NCBI RefSeq assembly: GCF_050942215.1
Contig: NZ_CP192057.1
Span: 1 to 64,000, forward strand
Source of the DNA: Sphaerimonospora sp050942215
GTDB lineage: Bacteria > Actinomycetota > Actinomycetes > Streptosporangiales > Streptosporangiaceae
Direction of reading: 5' to 3'
Length of the DNA stretch: 64,000 nt
Positions 38,028-46,872 of this stretch are shown piece after piece; positions within the stretch are counted from its first letter, which is position 1; every line of letters starts with the position of its first letter. The notes below the pieces were generated by a model. The model did not search any database. It was not told where the DNA came from and saw nothing but the letters and a program-made list of their open reading frames with translations. Made by a program: the position numbers and the translations under genes.

Positions 38028-38453
38028 TTATGGGCGCGGCTGAGTGAACAAACCGGGCTCGGTCTCGATGAGGATGCCGCGGCTGACGAGGCGTTTGAGC
38101 TTGGAGCGGATGTTCTCGGTGTTCTTCGACACGATGGGCAGGTCCAGGGCCTGGCACAGATCGCGAGCGCGCAAAGGTCGGCCGACGTCGGCGAAGACGG
38201 TCAGAATCTGCTGGTAGGCGGGGTGATCGGGCAGCGCGGGAGGCGGTGCGGCCGACTCGGCGTCGTCTTCACCGGTGAGCGAGATGAGGGTCTTGCGGGT
38301 GATCCGCAGATGATCGATCGCCTCGTCGAGTTCGCGCAGTCGCGCGGTGAGTTCGTCGATCCGCTCGCGTGTCTGTTCGGCCTCGCAGGTCACGGCGGCC
38401 TCGCGTGCATCGATCTTGTCCAGCAGCGCTCTGCTCGCCTCGTGGCCGATCAT
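38028..38453 (-). CDS. Accessory coiled-coil/winged-helix protein (copy B)
   Basis: The product is identical to the protein at 26426-26851 and again overlaps the transposase stop by ATGA. Its presence in both copies shows it is an integral part of the element rather than a chance neighbour. Confidence 0.7.
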   Translation of the reverse strand: MIGHEASRALLDKIDAREAAVTCEAEQTRERIDELTARLRELDEAIDHLRITRKTLISLTGEDDAESAAPPPALPDHPAYQQILTVFADVGRPLRARDLCQALDLPIVSKNTENIRSKLKRLVSRGILIETEPGLFTQPRP

Positions 38454-39286
38454 GCGCCGCGCCAGGAGGCGCTGGAGGTGCCGGTCAACCGGCGTGCCAT
38501 CACATCGCTCATCGCCCAGTACACCCGCGATTCGGAACTGGCGGGGCGGTGCTCGTAGTCGCGGACCAGGCGGTGGTGCAGGGCGAGGATGCCATAAGTC
38601 TGCTCCACCACCCACCGCTTGGGCTGAGGGACGAACCCCTTGTCCGCAGGATTACGTTCGACGATCTTCACGTCGATGCCGAGCGTGGCGCCGTGGGCGA
38701 CGACGGCGTTCTTGAATCCCTGGTCGACCAGCGCCGTACGCACGCTGCCGGACGGTGTGGCGTCGGCGACCCGGTCCAGCAGGGCGATTCCGGCGGTGTT
38801 CTCGTGCGCCGAGGCCGCCAGCACCACCACCGCGATGACCAGGCCTAACACGTCCACGGCCAGGCCGCGCTTACGCCCGGGCACTTTCTTGCCCGCGTCC
38901 CGTCCCGTCGTGTCTGACGGCACTGCGGCCGCCGCGTGAACACTTTGCGTGTCGAGCACCACCAGGCTCGGGTCGGCTAATCGCCGGCGTTTCTCCCGCG
39001 TCTGCCAGCGCAGCAGGTCGTGGATCGTCTGATCGGTGCCGTCATCGCGCCACGCGGCGAAGTAGTAGTACACCGCGCTGCGGGGCGGCAGGTCGTGCGG
39101 CAGGAAGTCCCACTGGCAGCCGGTCCGGCTCTGGTAGAGGATCGCGTTGACGATCTCCCGCATCTCGTAACGGCCCTGGTGGCCGCTGACCGAGCGGTGC
39201 GCGGCCTTCCACGCGGTGATCACGGGCTCGATCAGGGCCCACCGTTCGTCGGATAAGTCGCTCGGGTACGGTTTGCGCTCACTCAC
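38450..39286 (-). CDS. IS5-family transposase (copy B)
   Basis: The protein is identical in translation to the copy A transposase, with intact catalytic residues. Identity of both copies suggests recent duplication. Confidence 0.85.
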   Translation of the reverse strand: MSERKPYPSDLSDERWALIEPVITAWKAAHRSVSGHQGRYEMREIVNAILYQSRTGCQWDFLPHDLPPRSAVYYYFAAWRDDGTDQTIHDLLRWQTREKRRRLADPSLVVLDTQSVHAAAAVPSDTTGRDAGKKVPGRKRGLAVDVLGLVIAVVVLAASAHENTAGIALLDRVADATPSGSVRTALVDQGFKNAVVAHGATLGIDVKIVERNPADKGFVPQPKRWVVEQTYGILALHHRLVRDYEHRPASSESRVYWAMSDVMARRLTGTSSASWRGA

Positions 39287-39439
39287 GTCGCCATCCCAGC
39301 ACACCCAAGCCCGCCGACCGGCCGTAACGCTACAAATTCACACAATCACGCTACGCATTTCGGGGCATACCCTCTCGAACCGTCCTCTAAGAGCATCTGG
39401 GGCATGCCCGAGGCCCTGGAACCCCCGCGAACACGCCGA

Positions 39440-39779
39440 ATCAGCTCATCTATCCACCATCGCCGAGAAACACACCCGTGATGCTGATGAGGTCGAGCGT
39501 CACCCATGCCCGCGATGCGCCGTCGCAGCGGGTTCGCCGTGCCGGTCACGCTCGGGCGCGGTAGCAGGCACTTACCACACCGGCCGGTTCACGAAAGTAC
39601 CCCGGCTGGCGAAGCTGTTGCGGGTGATCACCCCGGCCGACCGGAACCCGGGCAAGCCGTGGCGGCCGGGCACGCCACCGCCCGCCCCACTCAGTGACGA
39701 TGGGCCGTCGGCCGACATCCGGATCGGCTACGCCCGCTGCTCCGCGCTCACCCAGGAACTGCAGTCGCAGCTGGACGTG
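39440..39779 (+). pseudogene. Serine recombinase with N-terminal zinc-finger-like motif, truncated
   Basis: The frame reads HPCPRCAVAAGSPCRSRSG, TYHTGRFTKVPRLAKLL, TPADRNPGKPWRPGTPP, then IRIGYARCSALTQELQSQLD. The last is the catalytic strand of a resolvase with its Ser (CSALTQ). The CxxC...C and YHxxRF pattern is common before actinobacterial resolvases. Homology stops after QLD, where an NlpC/P60 piece follows in another frame. Confidence 0.65.
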
Positions 39780-40017
39780 CATCCCGGCCGGGCAGGAGCA
39801 GCCCGGCGACCTGGTCTTCTTCTCCTCCGGCCCCGGCAACGGCCCGGGCCGTCCAGGGCACGTCGCTCTCGTCATCGGAGGCGGTCAGGCCATCGAGGCC
39901 CGCTGCACCCGGTGCGGCCCGATCAAAATCACCGTGTACGGCTCACGCGGCAACATCGTCGGCTTCACGAGGTCCCTCGCCGACCCCGACCTGAAGCGCC
40001 GGCCCGCGGCGAAGTAG
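39780..40017 (+). pseudogene. NlpC/P60 peptidase C-terminal fragment
   Basis: IPAGQEQPGDLVFFSSGPGN, GRPGHVALVIGGGQAIEARC and YGSRGNIVGFTRSLADPD match the His-containing second half of the NlpC/P60 fold (PGDLVFF and GHVxIxxG). The Cys half is missing at the junction with the resolvase fragment. It may derive from a plasmid cell-wall hydrolase used in transfer. Confidence 0.65.
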
Positions 40018-40113
40018 CGGGGTGATCTCGTACACGGCAAGCGGAGGAAATTTTTGCGACACGCGGGGCTGTAGGTGGTGGCGGTGATTCTGATTCTGGT
40101 AAACCTGTCGTTC

Positions 40114-40332
40114 GTGAGTGGAAGCAGGCCTGGACGCAAGTCGAAGGGGCGGCGGAAGGCGCACACCATCCGCTTCCCGGAAGAGCTGTACGCCGATCTG
40201 CAGAGAGACGCCGCCGCGGCGGGCTATACGCACTTCGGCGACTTCATCGTGGACATGGTCGCAGCCATGCGCGACGCCAAGCACTGGCCCAGACCGGATC
40301 ACGAGCAGGAGCGGCTGAAGCTGAGTGCCTGA
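40114..40332 (+). CDS. Small ribbon-helix-helix-like protein
   Basis: From the GTG at 40114 (72 residues; an upstream start at 40075 is possible) the product reads GRKSKGRRKAHTIRFPEELY then ADLQRDAAAAGYTHFGDFIV. A beta strand followed by two helices fits the RHH/MetJ-Arc fold of plasmid copy-control or accessory DNA-binding proteins. No strong ribosome site decides the start. Two hairpins follow downstream. Confidence 0.5.
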   Translation: MSGSRPGRKSKGRRKAHTIRFPEELYADLQRDAAAAGYTHFGDFIVDMVAAMRDAKHWPRPDHEQERLKLSA

Positions 40333-40386
40333 GCGGCAGGCTGCTTTCCCCATCCCTGGTAGGAGGACGCCCAGATCAAAACGAAA

Positions 40387-40408
40387 GCCCCCCGTTGGCC
40401 CGGGGGGC
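40387..40408. terminator. Strong hairpin terminator after the RHH gene
   Basis: GCCCCCC (40387-40393) pairs with GGGGGGC (40402-40408) across an 8-base loop. It lies 55 bases after the stop. Confidence 0.65.
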
Positions 40409-40970
40409 GTCCGCTAACCGCATGTGGGCTTCGGTCCAGGACCCGACTCGATGCGCCTGACGAACGTAATCCGAGTCGGATCCGAGGCCGTGGCCCTGTT
40501 GGAACTACAACCGGAGATGACGATACCAATGAGTCGTCCGGCTAGTGAAGCACGCCCTTCTATCGGCGTGTCGGCCGTGTCCCCATATGTCCGAGCCCTG
40601 CCCGTACGGCACGGGGCCGGCACGGCTTTGCCGTCCGCGAGCGACCTGTGGGCCCTTCCCCGGTCGGGGTCGGCAACGCAGCCCGTCACGCGACCTGTCC
40701 AGGACATTACTCCTGACACACTTCGGCATTACCCAGCGTGCAGGGGTCGTGACGTGGCAAAGTGTGTCGTCGTTCTCACCATGACGAGCGAGGAGGACCG
40801 GCCTGCGATGGGCTGCGAGAAAAAGGCGGTGCCCCCCAGAAGGGGGGTCACGCGCGGACTAACACCCGAGTAGTGGCCTAGTTCCAGAGGTTGGCAGCCG
40901 AAACGAACTAGTGACCACTTCGAACAACCCCATACAGACCACGATCAGCCCTGGCCCGTGTAGTTCCTTG
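40409..40970. other. Non-coding region left of the iterons, with a second hairpin
   Basis: No convincing gene is found. CCCCCC-AGAA-GGGGGG at 40832-40847, flanked by GTG and CAC, is a terminator-like hairpin preceded by AAAAA. The stretch lies between a small DNA-binding gene and the replication origin and could hold control RNA or further origin elements. Confidence 0.4.
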
Positions 40971-41050
40971 ATCCAGAGAGCAGAGAGCTACGGATTTCCA
41001 GAGAGCTACCGATTCCCAGAGAGCTACCGATTTCCAGAGAGCTACCGATT
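40971..41050 (+). repeat. 18-bp iteron array, probable replication origin
   Basis: The unit TTTCCAGAGAGCTACCGA occurs at 40995, 41013 (TTCCC variant) and 41031. A degenerate copy precedes it from 40973 (CCAGAGAGCAGAGAGCTACGGA). Exact 18-bp spacing and a position about 60 bases upstream of the Rep gene are typical of iteron-controlled plasmid origins. Confidence 0.75.
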
Positions 41051-41110
41051 GAAGTCCATAAAGAGTTACAGGAGACGACGATAGCATCCCGTCCTTCGGC
41101 CGGTAGAGGT

Positions 41111-43249
41111 TTGCCCGGAGTCGACACGCCGGGGTACCAACTTCTCCTAGCCGACATACCAGCCCCCGGCTCCCCCGATGGGAGCCTCACCGCCGCGCGC
41201 GCGCTGGCCGCCGAGCAGTGGCGTCTGCTCGCGCCCGCGATCGCCCAGGCGCCGCGGATGAGGCTGTCCCCGGACGGCGGCGTGAGCTTCCCCAAGTGGC
41301 ACAAGGGGCGCGGGTACGAGCATCCGCTGGACGAGGCCCTGCCGTACCGGCCGGCGACGGTCCCGGTGTTCCACACAGAAAGCCAGAGCGGCCGGCTCTT
41401 GGTGGCCGACTTCGACACGAAGCTCGCCCAGCACACGGACTCCCCCGAAACCCCTCGGGAACAGGTCACACGGGAGGCAACGGCATTCGTCGAGCTGCTG
41501 GAACGGCTTGGCGGGCGTTGCGTCCACGATTGCTCGCCGTCCGGTGGACGCCACGTCTACGTGCTGTTCGCGGCGGCGTTGCCGTACGAGGAGTTAAGGC
41601 GCGTCGCGCACGCCCTCGCCCGGCGCTACACGACACTCGACGCCTCCCCCATGAGCAACGTCTTCGGCCAGATCCGCCCTCCCGGCGCTCCCCACAAAAT
41701 GCGGGCCGGTCATCTGACCGGCTGGATGCGGCTCGACATGTCGCTCGACGCGGCCCTGGACGCCGTCCGGCGGCCGTGCGGCCCGAAGGTGTGGAACGGA
41801 CTGCTTACCGAGCTCTCCGCCGAGCTCCACGCCGTCTCCCCCGTACAGCGGACGGCCTTCGACGGGCCGCTCGACGCCGGAGGGGAACCGTGGCTGCCCC
41901 TGATCGGGGGCCGACGTCCGATCAGGGCGGACCTCGACGCGATGGCGCGGACCGGCGATCACCATCGGGCCGGTTATCTGGACAGGAGCCGGGCCCGCCT
42001 CGCCGTGCTGAACTCCGCCGCCGCGGCCGGCTGGCGGCTCTCCGAAGTGATCCAAGAGATGCGTTCGGGTCGTTGGCGGGGCCTGGCCGGGTTCTTCGGC
42101 AAGTACGGCTCGCGCACCAAGGAACGAATCACCTCGGAATGGCGAAAAGCGGTCATCGGAACGGCTGGCGATAAACTTGCCTCGACGACCTACACAAGGC
42201 GCCAGGACTCCACGCCCGCTGAGCTGCCAGGAAAGGGCTCGTGCCCGGAATCGATTGTGGCAGGGTCTGCATCCATGAATCCGCGGCAGTTTTCTTTACG
42301 TCGTAAAGTTGGATCTACCGAGTACCAGCGGATCCGCACCTGGTGGAACGCCGTGTGGCTGGCGGAGCGAGACCCCGCCCGGCAGGCCGAGTGGGGCCGG
42401 AGGGCCGTCACTGTCCGGCGCGTGCTCCGGGCCCTGGGCAAGGCGGCCCAGATGAGGGGGTCGACGACGGTCGAGTTCGGCGTACGGTCGCTGTCGATCG
42501 CGTCAGGCCTGCACTGGACCACGGTGGCGGACGTTCTGGTGCTGCTGCGCGGCGAGGACGATCCGCTGATCGACCTGGTGATGAGCGGAGAAGGAGTCCG
42601 GGCCGATGTGTATCGGCTGCGCGTCCCCGACGCGTACCGCAAGGGCGCTGCGTGGCGGCGCTGGCGAGCTGGCTTCATCGAGGGGATCCATCCCGCCTTC
42701 TGGGAGCTCAGCGGCCCGAGCGCGCTGCTGTACGAGGTGCTGAGCGCTGAGGAGACGAAGGTCGGCGAGCTGGTCCGGCTCAGCGCTCTCGCCGACGCCA
42801 GCGTCTGGCGGTCGCTGAAGGAGCTCGCGGTGTACGGCCTGGCGGTCAGGGGCGAACGCGGCTGGCGACGAGGCGAGGCGACCCTTGAGGAGGTCGCGAA
42901 GGAGCTCGGAGCGGACAAGCGGATGGCCGAGCTCGTCGAGCTGTATCGGGAGCAACGTCGTGAATGGCACGAGCTGCTCGGCATCCTGCAGGCGACGAGG
43001 GAGGAGGAACGGGCGCGGGGCGTGGGCCCCGATGAGAGGTCCCTCGGCGAGCTCGCCGACCTGCTGGCCCAGTTCGAGCCGCCGCCCTGGCTGGGCGACG
43101 AACCCGACCCGCCCGACGATCTACCCGTCAAGATCCCGGATGAGGACTCTGAGTGGCTCTCCCTGTGGCGTCATCAGGTCGAGGATCTGGGTCTGGTGAC
43201 GATGACGCATCGGCTCGTCCACTCGAAGACGCAGGGCCGCGGCGGCTGA
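41111..43249 (+). CDS. Plasmid replication protein with AEP-primase-like domain
   Basis: The 712-residue protein (TTG at 41111; no better start is visible) has an archaeo-eukaryotic-primase-like core. LLVADFDTKLAQ supplies D100 and D102, CSPSGGRHVYVLF (141-153) the SxH strand, and PMSNVFGQIRPPGAPHK the third region. Residues about 400-600 contain winged-helix-like segments (SLSIASGLHWTTVADVLVLL, VGELVRLSALADASVWRSLK) that probably bind the iterons just upstream. It should initiate plasmid replication. The ribosome site is weak: AGGAG at 41070-41074 precedes ATA rather than a normal start, so the true N-terminus needs proof. Confidence 0.75.
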   Translation: MPGVDTPGYQLLLADIPAPGSPDGSLTAARALAAEQWRLLAPAIAQAPRMRLSPDGGVSFPKWHKGRGYEHPLDEALPYRPATVPVFHTESQSGRLLVADFDTKLAQHTDSPETPREQVTREATAFVELLERLGGRCVHDCSPSGGRHVYVLFAAALPYEELRRVAHALARRYTTLDASPMSNVFGQIRPPGAPHKMRAGHLTGWMRLDMSLDAALDAVRRPCGPKVWNGLLTELSAELHAVSPVQRTAFDGPLDAGGEPWLPLIGGRRPIRADLDAMARTGDHHRAGYLDRSRARLAVLNSAAAAGWRLSEVIQEMRSGRWRGLAGFFGKYGSRTKERITSEWRKAVIGTAGDKLASTTYTRRQDSTPAELPGKGSCPESIVAGSASMNPRQFSLRRKVGSTEYQRIRTWWNAVWLAERDPARQAEWGRRAVTVRRVLRALGKAAQMRGSTTVEFGVRSLSIASGLHWTTVADVLVLLRGEDDPLIDLVMSGEGVRADVYRLRVPDAYRKGAAWRRWRAGFIEGIHPAFWELSGPSALLYEVLSAEETKVGELVRLSALADASVWRSLKELAVYGLAVRGERGWRRGEATLEEVAKELGADKRMAELVELYREQRREWHELLGILQATREEERARGVGPDERSLGELADLLAQFEPPPWLGDEPDPPDDLPVKIPDEDSEWLSLWRHQVEDLGLVTMTHRLVHSKTQGRGG

Positions 43250-43401
43250 AGGGTGTTCTCCCGGCGATGTCTCGCGCGTTTGTGATCTTATGCTCTTTCG
43301 TCCGTCTTGTATCCAACTTCCGTGATTGCCGATAGAGTCGGTTCAGGTGAGCCGGGAAGTCTGGTCGGCACGTTGTGCCGTCTGGAGCCGGAGGATGCAC
43401 C

Positions 43402-43842
43402 GTGCGCGCCCGTGATTTGCTCACCGACCTTCCGGTGATCGACCTGGACTCACCTGTGCTCGATGCGGCGAAGCTGCTCATCGAGCAGGACCTGCCCGGC
43501 CTTATCGTGGTCGACGACGGATCGCTGTTCACGATCCTGCCGGAGACCGAGGTGGCGCGGCTGGTCATTCCCGGCTACTGCCAGGATGATCCGGTCCTGG
43601 CCCGGGTGGTGGACGAGGCCCACGCCGACGGTTTCCTGCACCAACTGGGCGGCCGAACCCTGCGAGCCTGTCTGCCTGCCCAGCCGCGCGATCTGCCGAT
43701 CAGCGCCCCCGACGCCACCGTGCTGCAAGTGGCCGTACTCATGATGCGCACCCGCAGCCCGCTGGTCGCGGTCGTGGACGGCGACCGCCTTTTGGGCGCA
43801 CTCACCCTCAAAACCTTGCTGGAGCGCGTTCTCGCGGCGTAA
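43402..43842 (+). CDS. CBS-domain protein
   Basis: The GTG at 43402 follows GGAGG. The 146-residue protein is a tandem CBS pair: VRARDLLTDLPVIDLDSPVL, DAAKLLIEQDLPGLIVVDDG, then LPISAPDATVLQVAVLMMRT and PLVAVVDGDRLLGALTLKTL. CBS pairs bind adenosyl nucleotides and regulate transporters or enzymes. It is convergent with NhaA, with a 63-base gap, so a link to ion transport is possible. Confidence 0.8.
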   Translation: MRARDLLTDLPVIDLDSPVLDAAKLLIEQDLPGLIVVDDGSLFTILPETEVARLVIPGYCQDDPVLARVVDEAHADGFLHQLGGRTLRACLPAQPRDLPISAPDATVLQVAVLMMRTRSPLVAVVDGDRLLGALTLKTLLERVLAA

Positions 43843-43905
43843 CAGTCCTGGTCAGGTTGGCGATCGGGCCGAGTCGACAACGAAAAAGCCTCATCGCCTC
43901 TGGCA

Positions 43906-45228
43906 TCAGCCGTCGGCTGCTTCGGGTCGGCCGACCTGATAAACGTCCGGCACGCCATCCTGGTCGAGGTCGACGGTCTCGATCTCACGGATGCGCCGGT
44001 AAGCGCGGTTACGCGATCGCAAAATCACTGTCGCCAGTAGCGCCGCGGTCACAGAACCGGACAGCACCGCCGCCTTGACATGCTCGTCGTTACCCATGCC
44101 GAAGGCAAGTTCGCCGATCAGTAGCGAGACGGTGAACCCGATCCCTGCCAGCACTGATAATCCCAGCATGTCCACCCAGGCCAGATCCTCGTCCAGGTCG
44201 GCCTGGGTGAAGCGGGCCATAAGCCATGTCGCCGTCATGATGCCGATTGGCTTGCCCACCACCAGGCCCACCGCGACCCCCAGCACAACCGGGTCACGGA
44301 AAGCACTCACCAGGCCGTCCAGCCCACCGAGGTACACCCCCGCCGACAGAAACGCGAACACTGGTACGGCCACTCCGGCCGAGATGGGGCGGAACCGGTG
44401 CTCGAAATGCTCGGCCAGGCCGGGTCCGGCCTCCGGCCCGCCAGTCTTCTTGCTTCGCACGACCGGTACGGCGAAGCCGAGCAGAACGCCGGCGACGGTG
44501 GCGTGCACGCCCGAGGCATGCACCAGCGCCCAGGTGGCGGCGGCCAGCGGCAGCAGCAGCCACCATGATCGCACCCGGTGTTGCACCAGCACGGTGAAGA
44601 CCGCCAGAGGCGCGAGCGCTGCCAGCAGTGGGACCACAGATAGATGCTTCGTATAGAACAGCGCGATGATGACGATGGCCACCAGGTCGTCGACCACGGC
44701 CAACGTGAGCAGGAAGGCACGCAGCGCCGAAGGAAGGAAACGGCCGATGACCGCCAGCACCGCCAGGGCAAAGGCGATGTCAGTGGCGGTGGGGATCGCC
44801 CACCCGCGGGCCCCGCCTTCTACGCTTCGGGCGATGAGCAGGTACAGCAGAGCTGGGACGATCACCCCGCCCAGCGCTGCCACTATCGGGACCGCGGCCC
44901 GCCGGGGGTCGCGCAGGTCACCGGCGACGAACTCACGTTTGAGCTCCAGCCCGGCCACAAAGAAGAAGATCGCCAGCAGGCCGTCAGCTGCCCAGGCGGC
45001 CAGGCTCAGGTTCAGATGGAGTGCTTCGGGCCCGAAGCGGACGTGGCGTAGCGTCTCATATGTGTCCCCCCAGGGGGAATTGGCCCAGATTATCGCCACC
45101 ACCGCGCCGAGCAGCAGCAACGCCCCGCCGACAGTCTCCTCGCGGAGGACAGCACCGATCCTGCGCGCCTCGCCCCAGGTGCCCCGTACCAGCAGGGCTG
45201 GCTTATGCGGCGAGGCGGGGTTGGTCAT
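43906..45228 (-). CDS. nhaA: Na+/H+ antiporter NhaA
   Basis: From the ATG at 45228 the 440-residue membrane protein has AIIWANSPWGDTYE, LLAIFFFVAGLELKREFVAG, AIPTATDIAFALAVLAVIG (the Asp corresponding to E. coli D133), LAVVDDLVAIVIIALFYT (the D163-D164 ion site) and VGLVVGKPIGIM (the conserved Lys). It exchanges cytoplasmic Na+ or Li+ for protons. The C-terminal tail contains LDQDGVPDVYQVG, which looks like a Ca-binding-type loop and is not standard in short NhaA proteins. Confidence 0.9.
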   Translation of the reverse strand: MTNPASPHKPALLVRGTWGEARRIGAVLREETVGGALLLLGAVVAIIWANSPWGDTYETLRHVRFGPEALHLNLSLAAWAADGLLAIFFFVAGLELKREFVAGDLRDPRRAAVPIVAALGGVIVPALLYLLIARSVEGGARGWAIPTATDIAFALAVLAVIGRFLPSALRAFLLTLAVVDDLVAIVIIALFYTKHLSVVPLLAALAPLAVFTVLVQHRVRSWWLLLPLAAATWALVHASGVHATVAGVLLGFAVPVVRSKKTGGPEAGPGLAEHFEHRFRPISAGVAVPVFAFLSAGVYLGGLDGLVSAFRDPVVLGVAVGLVVGKPIGIMTATWLMARFTQADLDEDLAWVDMLGLSVLAGIGFTVSLLIGELAFGMGNDEHVKAAVLSGSVTAALLATVILRSRNRAYRRIREIETVDLDQDGVPDVYQVGRPEAADG

Positions 45229-45397
45229 GAGGCGCTCCGGGCTTCGGGGTACGGATCTTCCATTGCCGACCAGACTTCCCGGCGCACCACGCGCCACTCT
45301 ACAACCGGCTGACACGTCTGCCGAGTGGAGGCGTTGCTAACGGGCCCGTGCCCTCTCTGTCAGACCCTTGTGAGAAAAGGAATGGACGAGCCCTTTT

Positions 45398-45425
45398 GGG
45401 GGGCAGACCAAGTAAGCGCCAAAGA
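45398..45425 (+). repeat. Tn3-type terminal repeat, copy 2
   Basis: Identical to 24045-24072 and in the same orientation, then the flanks diverge. It separates the NhaA promoter side from the RidA/HxlR cassette. Confidence 0.55.
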
Positions 45426-45482
45426 GCCCTCACTACGGCTTCACACCGCACGTCGGACGCGACCCGGACCGTGGGCGCCGAA

Positions 45483-45893
45483 TCAGTCGAGCAGCGCGGT
45501 CGCCTCGACCTCGACGAGCACATCCGGCTCGAAGAGGTGCTCCGCACCGATGAGGCTGGCCGGCGGCATGGGAAGCGGGAGGCCGATCTCTTCGGCGACG
45601 GCCTCTACACCGGCCATGAAGTCGCCGATCTTCTCCGGGCTCCACTGGGTCACGTAAAACGTCAGGCGCAGCACGTCCGCGAACGAGGCGCCCGCGCCCG
45701 CCAGGCCGAGGGCGGTGTTCCGCAGCGCCTGGGCGACCTGACCGGCAAGATCGCCTGGGGCCACCGGGGTTCCGTCGGCCTGGCGGGCGACCTGCCCGCT
45801 GACATGCACCTGCGTCGTGCCCTTGCCGACGGCCACGTGGTGGTAGGGGGTGGGCTGCATCATGCCTTCCGGCGTGAAGTGCTGGACGGTCAT
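45483..45893 (-). CDS. RidA-family (YjgF) protein
   Basis: The 136-residue protein has VAVGKGTTQVHVSGQVARQA, GDLAGQVAQALRNTALGLAG and VLRLTFYVTQWSPEKI, the RidA/Endoribonuclease L-PSP fold. The active-site Arg region reads PASLIGAEHLFEPDVLVEVE; canonical RidA has RxxVxVxxL with a catalytic Arg, which is not evident here. It may therefore belong to an Rid subgroup with another role. It is divergent from an HxlR regulator. Confidence 0.8.
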   Translation of the reverse strand: MTVQHFTPEGMMQPTPYHHVAVGKGTTQVHVSGQVARQADGTPVAPGDLAGQVAQALRNTALGLAGAGASFADVLRLTFYVTQWSPEKIGDFMAGVEAVAEEIGLPLPMPPASLIGAEHLFEPDVLVEVEATALLD

Positions 45894-45910
45894 GTCTGTT
45901 CTCCTTCACA

Positions 45911-45945
45911 AAATAGGTATCTATAAGATATCTAGTATCGGAAGG
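45911..45945. promoter_or_regulatory. AT-rich operator between ridA-like and hxlR-like genes
   Basis: GGTATCTATAAGATATC and TAGTATCGG contain overlapping inverted and direct copies of TATCTA/GATATC in an otherwise GC-rich region, within the 78-base divergent gap. This is a likely HxlR binding site. Confidence 0.45.
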
Positions 45946-45971
45946 ACACTTCAACGAGACCAGGTTTCACT

Positions 45972-46343
45972 ATGGATACCGACGGCGAACTCCGCATCGA
46001 CGCCCCGCACCGCGAGCTCCTCGATCAGGTGCTCGACAAGTGGTCCCTCGGTGTACTCAACGAGCTCTGCGAACGCCCCTGCCGCTTCAACGAGCTGCGC
46101 CGGGCCATTCCCGTGGTCACGCAGAAGTCGCTGACCGCCACCCTTCGCCGGCTTGAGCGCAACGGAGTGATCGAACGCGAGGTCGTCTCCACACGTCCGG
46201 TGGCGATCAGGTACCGGATCACACCGCTCGGCAAGACCCTGCGGCAGCCCATCGACGTCTTGCTGGCGTGGGCCTCGGAGCACATGCCCACCATCGAACG
46301 CGCGCGCGACGCTTTCGACAGGCGGGAAGAGGCTGGCCTCTGA
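45972..46343 (+). CDS. HxlR-family transcriptional regulator
   Basis: The 123-residue winged-helix protein has LLDQVLDKWSLGVLNELCER, CRFNELRRAIPVVTQKSLTA and TLRRLERNGVIEREVVSTRP, the characteristic HxlR order. It lacks the conserved N-terminal Cys seen in HxlR proper, so sensing is probably not thiol-based. It likely represses the divergent ridA-like gene. Confidence 0.85.
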   Translation: MDTDGELRIDAPHRELLDQVLDKWSLGVLNELCERPCRFNELRRAIPVVTQKSLTATLRRLERNGVIEREVVSTRPVAIRYRITPLGKTLRQPIDVLLAWASEHMPTIERARDAFDRREEAGL

Positions 46344-46387
46344 GCCCTTCCCCCCTGACCGGCACCGGCCAGATCTTCCTGGGGCCG

Positions 46388-46872
46388 TCAGGCGGTGAAG
46401 CCGCCGTCGATGTTCAGGCAGGAGCCGGTGATGTAGTCGGCGTTGATACTGCCGATGTTGATGATCCGCCCGCCTTCGCCCATGTGAGCCAGGGATTGGC
46501 GGATCGCGGCGATGGCGGACCGTACGTTGATCGTGAGCATTGCGTCGATCTCGTCCATCGTCAGCTCGGTAATCGGAGCAACGAAGCCAACGGCGGCGTT
46601 GTTCACGAGAATGTCCAGGCTGCCGAACCGCTCGACGGTCCGTGTGACGGCGGCTTCGACCTCCTGTTCATGCATGCTGTCGGCGCGGATCGGCAAGGCG
46701 GCGCCTCCCGACGCGACGACCGCGGCCGCTACGGCGTCCGCGTGCTCATCGGACCGGGCGTAGGTGAACGCCACTGCCGCGCCGTCGGCTGCCAGGCGCG
46801 CGACGATGCCGGCGCCGACTCCTCGGGACCCTCCGGTAAGGCGGTCTTGCCTTTGAGCGGCTGTGCGGTCAT
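46388..46872 (-). pseudogene. SDR gene with N-terminal frameshift and internal deletion
   Basis: The ATG at 46872 starts TAQPLKGKTA, then bases are missing before the Rossmann motif TGGSRGVGAGIVARLAADGA, which is in another frame. Later GGRIINIGSINAD jumps to YITGSCLNIDGGFTA, the family C-terminus. This omits the YxxxK catalytic segment and about 80 residues. The gene is dead. Confidence 0.75.

Larger units (their letters stand above)
37950..39387 (-). mobile_element. IS5-family element, copy B (right arm of a composite structure)
   Basis: This is the mirror copy of 25492-26929, of the same 1,438-bp length. It is flanked by TAA on both sides (37947-37949 and 39388-39390), a 3-bp target duplication typical of this family. 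Confidence 0.85.

Noticed and set aside
39885..40169. 94-codon minus-strand frame over the NlpC/P60 fragment
   Set aside because: It is antisense to recognisable NlpC/P60 and RHH coding text and has no motif of its own.
40971..41050. Short CRISPR array
   Set aside because: The 18-bp units are directly adjacent without variable spacers and lie upstream of a Rep gene, which fits iterons.
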